A DNA stretch of 13,573 bases, taken from contig JAESUJ010000072.1 of NCBI GenBank assembly GCA_016763165.1, positions 1 to 13,573 of the forward strand, in the 5' to 3' direction. The translations under genes were made by a program, and so were the position numbers. This DNA comes from Candidatus Babeliales bacterium (lineage in GTDB: Bacteria > Babelota > Babeliae > Babelales > CAZZPM01). This document shows, piece after piece, positions 1-5,461 of the stretch (position 1 is its first letter; every line of letters begins with the position of its first letter). The notes under the pieces are model-generated. The model was not told the DNA's origin, did not search any database, and saw only the letters and a program-made list of their open reading frames with translations.

Positions 1-153
1 GCTTTTATTTTTTGTATGATCATTCCATGGATTGGATGGTATCAAGGAAGAAATATTGCCAAACAGAATAAAAGCTTTGTTTTTTTATTAGTTTTAGGAC
101 TTTTCTGGCTGCTCTTTTTATACGTTGTACTACATGTTTGTATGCTATTTTAG
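1..153 (+). CDS. C-terminal end of a small membrane protein (partial)
   Basis: The frame is open from the first base of the window and stops at TAG 151-153, giving 50 residues of a protein that begins outside the window or at the internal Met at residue 6. The piece has a hydrophobic start, a polar loop (GWYQGRNIAKQNKS) and then a strongly hydrophobic helix rich in Leu, Phe, Val and Trp that runs almost to the C-terminus, so it is an integral membrane segment with a very short tail. I do not recognise the family. No terminator with a clear stem and T-run follows it. It is convergent with the broken ankyrin gene that ends at 268. Confidence 0.6.
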   Translation, partial: AFIFCMIIPWIGWYQGRNIAKQNKSFVFLLVLGLFWLLFLYVVLHVCMLF

Positions 154-267
154 TTATTTAAATATTTCGTAGCAATCATAGCTTTTTTTGTTAAACTTCG
201 GTCAAAATATCCCGTGTCTTTAAAGATCGGGAATAAAGTTTTGTCATTTTTATAGAATACATAGCTT

Positions 268-736
268 TTAATCCGTGGAGTAATCACTATTCAGAAGATT
301 GGTTAACATTTTCTTTTTTTTATAGTCATATTTTGCAAGATGTTCTTCTAACATATTTAGAATATCTTGGTCTTTTTGTCTATGAAAATCGCCTTTTAAT
401 CTTTGTCTAACATAACCAAGAGCGGTTTCCTGATCATTGTTTTCTACAAGAGGAAAAGCATGATATTCAAGAAGAATTTTTATAATATCTATATTGCTTT
501 CGAGTACAGCGATATGCAAAGGCGTATAACCATAAAAGATACTACTATCATCACCACGCTGATTAGGATTAGCACCCGCTTCAAGAAGATGTTTCACAAT
601 ACTTATTGTTTTCGGATACAGCAGTATGAAGAGGTGAAGGTTGTAGCTCATCTTTAGGATATGCAGCAGCAGAAAGATTTGGGGCTGAAGATAAGGATAG
701 ACCGAGTAAAAAAGTGAGTATTATTTGTTTGTTCAT
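268..736 (-). pseudogene. Frameshifted secreted ankyrin-repeat protein
   Basis: The intact start is ATG at 734-736, preceded by a good Shine-Dalgarno GAGG five bases upstream. It encodes a signal peptide (MNKQIILTFLLGLSLSS..., ending NLSA) and the first half of an ankyrin repeat (PSPLHTAVSENN). Near 603-613 the frame breaks and the repeat continues in another frame as SIVKHLLEAGANPN, then YGYTPLHIAVLESNIDIIKILLEY and a weak third repeat, to a stop at 268. The total span is one base more than a multiple of three, so a +1 or -2 indel explains it; a 2-nt loss restores the canonical repeat spacing best. The C-terminal tail (KKKKMLTNLLNSDYSTD) differs from the KPAKR tail of the array paralogs. It could be a true pseudogene, a sequencing error, or a slippage-controlled gene. 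Confidence 0.75.
301..324. repeat. 24-nt direct repeat, copy 1 (3' end of the broken ankyrin gene)
   Basis: This 24-base stretch, which includes an 8-base T-run, is identical to 1105-1128. Similarity continues less exactly on both sides (about 290-350 and 1095-1160). It shows that the small secreted ORF at 1137-1364 and the broken ankyrin gene at 268-736 share a common 3' end. Confidence 0.75.
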
Positions 737-787
737 AGTTTCCTCATTAATTAAAGGTATTTGAAATATTAGTATTCATAATTGTAA

Positions 788-818
788 ATTATACCACCTC
801 CATTTTTTTTTTAATCAA
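788..818 (-). promoter_or_regulatory. Promoter candidate for the broken ankyrin gene
   Basis: On the minus strand there is an extended -10 (TGGTATAAT; hexamer at 788-793) with a possible -35 TTGATT at 813-818, spacer 19 nt. The long spacer is tolerable with an extended -10. It would start transcription about 40 nt upstream of the ATG at 736, which suggests that this distal ankyrin gene is expressed apart from the gmk-led array. Confidence 0.45.
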
Positions 819-824
819 TCGAGA

Positions 825-935
825 ATGAAAAATAGGCTGTTTTTATGGCTCTTTGTGGTAAATATTTCTATTTTTCAATCAATGGGGTCGGCAGAAGGTG
901 TGAAGCATAGATTTATACTATTTAAGGAAAAGTAG
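825..935 (+). CDS. 36-residue ORF with a signal-peptide-like N-terminus (doubtful)
   Basis: The ORF runs from ATG 825-827 to TAG 933-935. Its product starts MKNRLFLWLFVVNISIFQSM followed by GSA, a textbook n-region, hydrophobic core and AxA-like cleavage site, leaving only 13 mature residues (EGVKHRFILFKEK). There is no convincing Shine-Dalgarno upstream. It may be the stump of a secreted gene whose body was deleted, or chance in an AT-rich gap. Confidence 0.22.
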   Translation: MKNRLFLWLFVVNISIFQSMGSAEGVKHRFILFKEK

Positions 936-1104
936 CTTATTGGCTGATGCAATAATCTTTAAGGGGCTCTGCTGAACGAATCACATAAATTTATTTATTA
1001 TAATTTTCTATTTTGATAGTTTGGGAGTTCTTTTAATATAGCAAGTTACCATTGGTAGCAACTTTGTGTTGCCTCTTCCATTATTATTAGCTTTTCAGAA
1101 TATG

Positions 1105-1128
1105 GGTTAACATTTTCTTTTTTTTATA
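1105..1128. repeat. 24-nt direct repeat, copy 2
   Basis: Identical to 301-324. It lies just downstream of the stop of the small Cys-rich ORF, where it is no longer translated in that frame. Confidence 0.75.
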
Positions 1129-1136
1129 CAGCTATA

Positions 1137-1364
1137 TCAACGAGATCTTCGATCATTTCCCATTATAATATTATAAAGATTTACAATCGTCACGAACGCG
1201 CAAATAATGATGATGTCATCGCAACACTGGCAACATGAGATAGTAGTTTTATTATCATCCTTATTTCTTTTATCAACCAGTGATTCTTCATTAGCAGATA
1301 GATCTAGGGTTGGAAGTGATAGAAGGCAAAATAAAAAAGTGACGATAATGTTTTTCAATTTCAT
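1137..1364 (-). CDS. Small Cys-rich secreted or membrane protein, possibly a decayed ankyrin paralog
   Basis: The product is 75 residues. It begins MKLKNIIVTFLFCLLSLPTL and DLSA, the same signal peptide type as the neighbouring ankyrin proteins. The mature part has no ankyrin repeat: a charged stretch (DKRNKDDNK), then SCCQCCDD, then a hydrophobic segment that could span a membrane, then a basic end (NDRRSR). It starts 19 nt downstream of the preceding ankyrin stop, so it is probably the last gene of the array. Just past its stop the DNA is homologous to the 3' end of the broken ankyrin gene at 268-736 but out of frame. The simplest reading is an ankyrin gene that kept its signal sequence and lost its repeats; a genuine small Cys-rich secreted protein is the alternative. 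Confidence 0.5.
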   Translation of the reverse strand: MKLKNIIVTFLFCLLSLPTLDLSANEESLVDKRNKDDNKTTISCCQCCDDIIIICAFVTIVNLYNIIMGNDRRSR

Positions 1365-1383
1365 AGAGGCTTCTTTTCTCTTG

Positions 1384-1920
1384 TTAAGAGGTTGCTTTTC
1401 CTTTGTTTTTTGCAGGTTTTAAGTTAATGATCATAGCCTCTTCTAGTATCCTTACAATATCTTTAAGCAATCTTTGCTTAGCTTTTTCAAGAGGAGTTAC
1501 ACCACTATAGTTTTGTATACTCAAGTTAGCTCCATATTTGATAAAAAGGTTAACAGAGAAAGTTTGTTCATTTATTACCGCAAAATGTAGTGGAACATTG
1601 CCATATTTATTTTGCATATTAGGATTCGCTCCATTTTCAAAAAGAGTAGACAAGACTTTATTGTATCCTTTTACAGTAGCTAGATGAAGGGGGGTATTTC
1701 CATCTTTATTTTGTAAATTAGGATTGGCTCCTTTTGCAAGAAGAGCGTTTGCCTCACCAATATTCCCCTTTTCTGCAGCAATTAGTAATTCTTCACTTGC
1801 TTTATCAGAATATTCAGTCTTAGGTAATGTAATATTTTGATATTCAGCTCCAAAGAGGAGTGGTGTAGAGAACGATGTATTAAAGAGTAAAGTTACAATA
1901 ATTATGGTTTGTAGTTTCAT
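1384..1920 (-). CDS. Secreted ankyrin-repeat protein (array gene 6)
   Basis: 178 residues. The signal peptide (MKLQTIIIVTLLFN..., cleavage near FGA/EYQ, residue 25) is followed by EYSDKASEELLIAA and about four ankyrin repeats: a degenerate first at residues 42-70, clear ones at 74-103 (GNTPLHLATVKG...LFENGANPN) and 107-136 (GNVPLHFAV...YGANL), and a capping half-repeat at 140-161. Such repeats bind protein partners; with a Sec signal the protein acts in the periplasm, at the surface or in the host. The tail reads LKPAKNKGKATS instead of the family ending KPAKR-stop, because the ancestral stop is lost and translation runs on into the old spacer. By its EYSDKAS start it matches the broken gene at 3059-3642, its presumed counterpart in the duplicated block. 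Confidence 0.9.
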   Translation of the reverse strand: MKLQTIIIVTLLFNTSFSTPLLFGAEYQNITLPKTEYSDKASEELLIAAEKGNIGEANALLAKGANPNLQNKDGNTPLHLATVKGYNKVLSTLFENGANPNMQNKYGNVPLHFAVINEQTFSVNLFIKYGANLSIQNYSGVTPLEKAKQRLLKDIVRILEEAMIINLKPAKNKGKATS

Positions 1921-1958
1921 AGATGGTTCCTGAAGTTTTTTGAAATAATATTGTTTAA

Positions 1959-2468
1959 TTATTCTGACTTCAAAGGCTTGAAATCAACAGTGGTCGCTGC
2001 TTCTAATATTTTTACACTGAAATTGTGTCCCTTTGCAGAAGCAAGATCAAGAGGAGTTTTTTTATCATTATTTTGTATGATTGTATCAGCTCTTTTTGCA
2101 AGAAGAAGGTTAAGAGTCACTATTTGTCCATTTTTTGCAGCGAGGTGAAGAGGCGTGTTTCCATCATTATTTTTCATATTTGGGTCGGCTTTATATTCAA
2201 GAAGTTTGCTCACAATTTCATGACACCCTTTTTCTGTTATTGTAGCAAGATGGAGAGCTGTATTTCCATTTTCATTTTGTATATTAATGTTTACATTGTT
2301 TTCTTTAAGACTTTTTTCTACCCCATCTATATTTCCATGTCTTGTATAACGTAGTAATTTTTGGCCTGCCTCATCAGAATATTCAATAGATTCAGCAGCA
2401 GATAAATTGAGGATTGAAAGTGAGAGTAGAGCGAGTAGAAAGGTGAAGATAATATTTTTCGGTTTCAT
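1959..2468 (-). CDS. Secreted ankyrin-repeat protein (array gene 5)
   Basis: 169 residues. The signal peptide (MKPKNIIFTFLLALLSLSIL, then NLSA/AES, cleavage near residue 24) is followed by IEYSDEAGQKLL and ankyrin repeats at roughly 34-65 (degenerate), 68-100 (GNTALHLATITEKG...YKADPN, with an extra residue or two), 103-132 (GNTPLHLAAKNG...KRADTI) and a capping repeat at 136-157. The C-terminus is DFKPLKSE, a diverged form of the family tail NIKPAKR. The start and 21-nt upstream spacer, including Shine-Dalgarno AAGGA, are nearly identical to those of the gene at 3663-4250, so the two are block-duplication partners. Confidence 0.9.
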   Translation of the reverse strand: MKPKNIIFTFLLALLSLSILNLSAAESIEYSDEAGQKLLRYTRHGNIDGVEKSLKENNVNINIQNENGNTALHLATITEKGCHEIVSKLLEYKADPNMKNNDGNTPLHLAAKNGQIVTLNLLLAKRADTIIQNNDKKTPLDLASAKGHNFSVKILEAATTVDFKPLKSE

Positions 2469-2554
2469 ATATTTTTTCCTTGCGAGAGGTTATCTTTTTG
2501 CAGGTTTAATGTTAACAATGGCAGCTTCTTTTAATATTTTTACAATCTCGGCAT
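2414..2554. repeat. 141-nt direct repeat across an ankyrin gene junction, copy 1
   Basis: It covers the signal-peptide codons of array gene 5, the 21-nt spacer and the C-terminal codons of array gene 4. It aligns without gaps to 4196-4336 at a constant offset of 1782 nt with 8 mismatches by eye. This is direct evidence for block duplication or gene conversion. Confidence 0.85.
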
Positions 2555-2984
2555 CCTCTTCTTCTACAGCGATATCAAGAGCTTTGTTGCCATCGTTGTC
2601 TAGTATGTTAAGATCAGCTCCGTTTTCAAGAAGAGCTTTTACAATTTCACTCTTTTCAGATAACGTAGCGATATGAAGAGGAGTGCTGCCATCTTTGACT
2701 TGCATGTTAATATCAGCGCCATGTTCAATGAGGAGATTTAGAGTTTTGGTACATCCATTTCTTGCCGCACAATAAAGAGGAGTGTATCCCCAAGCATTTA
2801 GCGTATTAGGATCAACTCCCTTTTTAAGAAGATTTTCTACTGATTTGACACTACTATTGTCTGCAGCAACCAACAATAATAGTTGTGACTTTACATCATG
2901 AAATGATGAGGAAGCAGAAATATGTGCTGCTGTAAATGATAAGCAGCTCAATAAAAGTGTAATAACGACAGTCTGTAGTTTCAT
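2490..2984 (-). CDS. Secreted ankyrin-repeat protein (array gene 4)
   Basis: 164 residues. The signal peptide (MKLQTVVITLLLSCLSFTAA, then HISA/SSS, cleavage near 24) is followed by SSSFHDVKSQLLLLVAAD and ankyrin repeats at about 33-62, 66-95 (GYTPLYCAARNG...EHGADIN), 99-128 (GSTPLHIATLSE...ENGADLN) and 132-154, ending in VNIKPAKR. Domain order, length and the N-terminal S-S-F-D-K-S-Q-L-L-L pattern match the gene at 4272-4763 almost residue for residue, so they are block partners. Upstream AAGGAAAAG provides the ribosome binding site. The broken gene upstream has lost its stop codon and is in frame with this ATG near its remnant 3' end. Confidence 0.92.
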   Translation of the reverse strand: MKLQTVVITLLLSCLSFTAAHISASSSFHDVKSQLLLLVAADNSSVKSVENLLKKGVDPNTLNAWGYTPLYCAARNGCTKTLNLLIEHGADINMQVKDGSTPLHIATLSEKSEIVKALLENGADLNILDNDGNKALDIAVEEEDAEIVKILKEAAIVNIKPAKR

Positions 2985-3058
2985 ATACTTTTCCTTTATA
3001 ATAGGTTGTTTTTTTGCAGGTTTAATTTTTTTTCTAGCTATTTATGCACTTCATCCTT

Positions 3059-3642
3059 TCATGGGCAAAGGGGCCCATAGATTCGTTCAATACATTTTGC
3101 ATGATAGGTATATCCATTGCTTTTAGAGATCTGAAAATAGGCGTAGCTAATATTGATAGGATTAGCTCCATGTTCAAGAAGAATATTTATAACTTCATTA
3201 CTTCCAAAGAACACAGCGAAATCAAGAGCAGTGTGGCCATGCTTATCTTTTATGTTAACATCAGCTCCATGTTGAAGAAGAAGGTTTGTGATTTTGATAT
3301 CGTTATTTCTTGCAGCGATCTGAAGAGGCATGCATCTAAAAGGATCTTCTGCATCAGTACGAGCTCCATATTTAAGAAGAATCTCTACAATTATTGCACT
3401 TTTTTTTCTATAGCATGATGAATAGGAGCATTGGTACCTACCTCTTGGTGATTAGGATTAGCTTTATTTTGAAGAAGCTCTTCTACCATCGAGGGCGATC
3501 CAGTGATTATAGTATATATTAACTTATTACTTGCCTTGTCAGAATACTCAATAGATTTGGCAGATTCAGCAGCAGATAGGTTTTGGGTTGAAAGTAAGAG
3601 TAGAAGAAGTAAAAAGGTGAAGCTAATATTTTTCTGTTTCAT
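3059..3642 (-). pseudogene. Broken secreted ankyrin-repeat protein (array gene 3)
   Basis: The start at 3642 encodes a signal peptide (MKQKNISFTFLLLLLLLSTQ, then NLSA), EYSDKAS, and a first repeat ending NAPIHHAIEKKVQ-stop. The stop arises from an A8 run (T8 at 3400-3407): a ninth A would read HHAIEKKSAIIVEILLKYGA and join the downstream frame, which contains two clear repeats (MPLQIAARNNDIKITNLLL, HTALDFAVFFGSNEVINILL) before stopping at 3059. After GANP the downstream part loses ankyrin character; another frame there reads TPIFRSLKAMDIPIMQNVLN, suggesting a second frameshift. A decayed family tail (IKPAKKQP) without its stop remains at about 3008-3030. The A8 run could allow slippage, but the second lesion argues for decay. 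Confidence 0.8.
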
Positions 3643-3662
3643 ATGTTTTTTCCTTGAAGGGG

Positions 3663-4250
3663 TTATCTTTTTGCAGGCTTAATATTAACATTGTCAGCTT
3701 CTTCTAATATTTTTACAGTGTCTTCATCATTACTTTTTAAAGCAAAATCAAGAGGAACGCTTCCAAATATGTTTGATGTGCTAGTATCAGATTTATGTTT
3801 AAGAAGGAGATTTACAATATCATTTTTTCCACAGAACGCAGCAATATGAAGAGGGGTGTGACCATATTCATCTTTTATGTGAATATCAGCTCCATATTCA
3901 ATAAGAAGATTTGCAATTTCGATACATCCATTGCGTGCAGCGAAATGAAGAATACTCTCTCCCACAGGATCTGTTTTATTAATATCAGCTCCATTTTGAA
4001 GAAGAATTTTTACAATATCGGCACTTTTACTCCTTACAGCAAGTTGAAGAGGAGTATATCCACCTTCTACTTGGATATTAGGATAAGCTTTATTTTGAAG
4101 AAGTTCTTCTACCTCTATAATTGATCCATTGCTTGCAGCAATTAGTAATTTTTGACTTGCCTCGTCAGAATATTCAGCAGCAGAAGCATCTAGAGTTGAA
4201 AGTGAGAGTAGAACGAGTAAAAAGGTGAAGATAATATTTTTCGGTTTCAT
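3663..4250 (-). CDS. Secreted ankyrin-repeat protein (array gene 2)
   Basis: 195 residues, the longest of the array. The signal peptide (MKPKNIIFTFLLVLLSLSTL, then DASA/AEY, cleavage near 24) is followed by EYSDEASQKLLIAAS and five ankyrin repeats: about 29-59, 64-93 (GYTPLQLAVRSKSADIVKIL), 97-126 (GESILHFAARNGCIEIANLL), 130-159 (GHTPLHIAAFCGKNDIVNLL) and a cap at 163-184, then the conserved tail NVNIKPAKR. It is 26 residues longer than its block partner at 1959-2468, about one repeat, showing repeat gain or loss between copies. It lies 20-21 nt from both neighbours with AAGGA Shine-Dalgarno sequences, so it is almost surely co-transcribed. Confidence 0.93.
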   Translation of the reverse strand: MKPKNIIFTFLLVLLSLSTLDASAAEYSDEASQKLLIAASNGSIIEVEELLQNKAYPNIQVEGGYTPLQLAVRSKSADIVKILLQNGADINKTDPVGESILHFAARNGCIEIANLLIEYGADIHIKDEYGHTPLHIAAFCGKNDIVNLLLKHKSDTSTSNIFGSVPLDFALKSNDEDTVKILEEADNVNIKPAKR

Positions 4251-4336
4251 ATATTTTTTCCTTGAGAGAGGTTATCTTTTTGCAGGCTTAATATTAACAA
4301 TGGCAGCTTCTTCTAATATTGTTGCAATCTCGGCAT
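4196..4336. repeat. 141-nt direct repeat across an ankyrin gene junction, copy 2
   Basis: Partner of 2414-2554. It covers the signal-peptide codons of array gene 2, the spacer and the C-terminal codons of array gene 1. Confidence 0.85.
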
Positions 4337-4763
4337 TTCCTCTTTCTACGGCATGATTAAGAGGAGTTTTTCTATCGTTGTCTAGCATATTAAGATTAGC
4401 TCCATTTTTAAGAAGAGTTTTTACAACCTCATTCTGTTGAGACAATGTAGCAAGGTGAAGAGGAGTGATTCCATCCTCATTTTTCATGTTAAGATCAGCT
4501 CCATATTTAATAAGGATGTTTACCGTCTCGGTACATTCATTTCTTGCAGCGAAATGAAGCGGAGTCCATCCCCAATCGTTTTGTGTATTAGGATCAACTT
4601 CCTCTTTAAGAAGCTTTTCTACCGATGGTGCACAACAATTGTCTGCAGCGGCTAACAATAGCTGTGACTTTGTATCATCAAATGATGGGGAAGCAGAAGC
4701 ATCTAGGGTTGAAAGTGAGAGTAGAGCGAGTAGAAAGGTGAAGATAATTGTTTGTAGTTTCAT
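4272..4763 (-). CDS. Secreted ankyrin-repeat protein (array gene 1)
   Basis: 163 residues. The signal peptide (MKLQTIIFTFLLALLSLSTL, then DASA/SPS) is followed by SPSFDDTKSQLLLAAADNCC and ankyrin repeats at about 33-61, 65-94 (GWTPLHFAARNECTETVNIL), 98-127 (GITPLHLATLSQQNEVVKTL) and 131-153, ending VNIKPAKR. It starts 21 nt after the gmk stop with AAGGAAAAAC as ribosome binding site and has no promoter of its own that I can see, so it is read from the gmk promoter. Its signal peptide core is nearly identical to that of array gene 2 although their mature parts differ, pointing to exchange between paralogs. Confidence 0.93.
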   Translation of the reverse strand: MKLQTIIFTFLLALLSLSTLDASASPSFDDTKSQLLLAAADNCCAPSVEKLLKEEVDPNTQNDWGWTPLHFAARNECTETVNILIKYGADLNMKNEDGITPLHLATLSQQNEVVKTLLKNGANLNMLDNDRKTPLNHAVERGNAEIATILEEAAIVNIKPAKR

Positions 4764-4784
4764 ATGTTTTTCCTTGAAAAGGGG

Positions 4785-5363
4785 TTATTTTTTTCTTTTG
4801 CTCAGTACGATTTTCTTAATTTCCTTCATGCATTCTTGAAAGTTATCATTGATTATATGATAATCGAAGTAGTTATGTTCGTGCTCATCTGCGAGTTCTT
4901 TTTTTGCTATTTGCATTCGGTTATATATTTTTTCAAGCGAATCAGTTTTACGATTCTCAAGTCGTTTTTGTAGAATCTTTAAGGATGGAGGTTGGATCCA
5001 GAGTAGAACTGCTAATGGAAATCCTTGTTTGATATGTTGTCCAACGGTATAATCGGTCACTGCTATGCATGATATTCCAGCAGCAAGTTTTTCTTTGAAG
5101 TCATTTGGAGTTCCATACAGATTCTTGTTATATTCGGTATGTTCAAAGAAGAAATTTGATTCTAAAAGATTTTTGAATTTTTCTTCGGTAACAAAAAAAT
5201 AATCAATACCATCAGTTTCATCGGTCCGTGGTTCGCGAGTTGTATAGGTTACTATTTTTTCAATCGGAAAAATAGGGCTCAGTCTTGTGATAGAATCGTT
5301 GGCAATGCCTGTCTTTCCAACACCTGATGGGCCAGAAATAATAATTAAAAGTGACTTATTCAT
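4785..5363 (-). CDS. gmk: Guanylate kinase
   Basis: 192 residues, a usual length for bacterial GMP kinase, which makes GDP from GMP and ATP in the cytoplasm. Visible motifs are the P-loop GPSGVGKT (residues 11-18), the GMP-binding stretch TYTTREPRTDETDGIDYFFV (39-58, where the usual PRxGExxG reads PRTDETDG), FEHTEYNKNLYGTP (F..E....N.YGT, about 73-86) and FDYHIINDN (F/YDY.I.ND) near 165-173. The Arg-rich lid segment lies around RLENRKTDS. The start is ATG 5361-5363 with a weak Shine-Dalgarno (GAAAGAAC). It is the first gene of a minus-strand run that continues into the ankyrin array, an odd pairing of a housekeeping enzyme with secreted repeat proteins. Confidence 0.96.
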   Translation of the reverse strand: MNKSLLIIISGPSGVGKTGIANDSITRLSPIFPIEKIVTYTTREPRTDETDGIDYFFVTEEKFKNLLESNFFFEHTEYNKNLYGTPNDFKEKLAAGISCIAVTDYTVGQHIKQGFPLAVLLWIQPPSLKILQKRLENRKTDSLEKIYNRMQIAKKELADEHEHNYFDYHIINDNFQECMKEIKKIVLSKRKK

Positions 5364-5402
5364 CTATGTTCTTTCAATAAGAGGTTTAAATTCTTTACGT
5401 GT

Positions 5403-5431
5403 TTTATCGTTCTGCGATATGGTGGTATCAA
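5403..5431 (-). promoter_or_regulatory. Promoter candidate for gmk and the ankyrin array
   Basis: On the minus strand, -35 TTGATA (5426-5431) is followed by a 17-nt spacer and -10 GATAAA (5403-5408). Five of six and four of six bases match the sigma70 consensus. Transcription would start about 30 nt before the gmk ATG. It lies back to back with the plus-strand elements at 5433-5456. Confidence 0.45.
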
Positions 5432-5432
5432 G

Positions 5433-5456
5433 TATACTACATTTATCACAAAGGAG
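5433..5456 (+). promoter_or_regulatory. -10 candidate and ribosome binding site of the binding-protein/channel operon
   Basis: TATACT at 5433-5438 is a good -10 but has only a poor -35 (TTCTGC) 17 nt upstream, so an activator or another site may be needed. AAGGAG at 5451-5456 is a strong Shine-Dalgarno with a 5-nt spacer to ATG 5462. This fixes the start there rather than at the in-frame ATG at 5399, which would put 21 non-signal residues before the signal peptide. Confidence 0.45.
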
Positions 5457-5461
5457 AAAAA

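Larger units (their letters stand above)
737..1136. other. Gap between the broken ankyrin gene and the small Cys-rich gene
   Basis: This 400-nt gap holds a promoter candidate for the downstream broken ankyrin gene (788-818, minus), a 36-codon plus-strand ORF with a signal-peptide-like N-terminus (825-935) and the second copy of the 24-nt repeat (1105-1128). The stretch 1047-1080 holds a short palindrome (taccattggta) and a 5-bp hairpin (gcaac/gttgc), but no T-run makes it a terminator. On the minus strand, 1040-1136 reads like decayed ankyrin 3'-end sequence with stops. I see no RNA gene here. Confidence 0.5.

Noticed and set aside
206..236. Hairpin tcccg/cggga around an inner tctttaaaga palindrome
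   Set aside because: The stem is only 5 bp with a 13-nt loop and no adjacent T-run; too weak to call a terminator between the two convergent genes.
403..657. Plus-strand ORF opposite the broken ankyrin gene
   Set aside because: It is antisense to clear ankyrin coding sequence, has no Shine-Dalgarno, and its product has no sensible domain. Similar antisense ORFs at 2025-2354, 3044-3418 and 3795-4124 resemble one another only because they mirror the ankyrin repeats.
1384..4763. CRISPR-like or non-coding repeat array
   Set aside because: The periodic ~99-nt similarity comes from ankyrin-repeat codons (33 residues) within coding frames, not from constant repeats with unique spacers.
5399..5461. 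Longer start for the binding protein at ATG 5399
   Set aside because: It would place 21 residues before a clean signal peptide and overlap the promoter elements. The ATG at 5462 has a strong AAGGAG with a 5-nt spacer.
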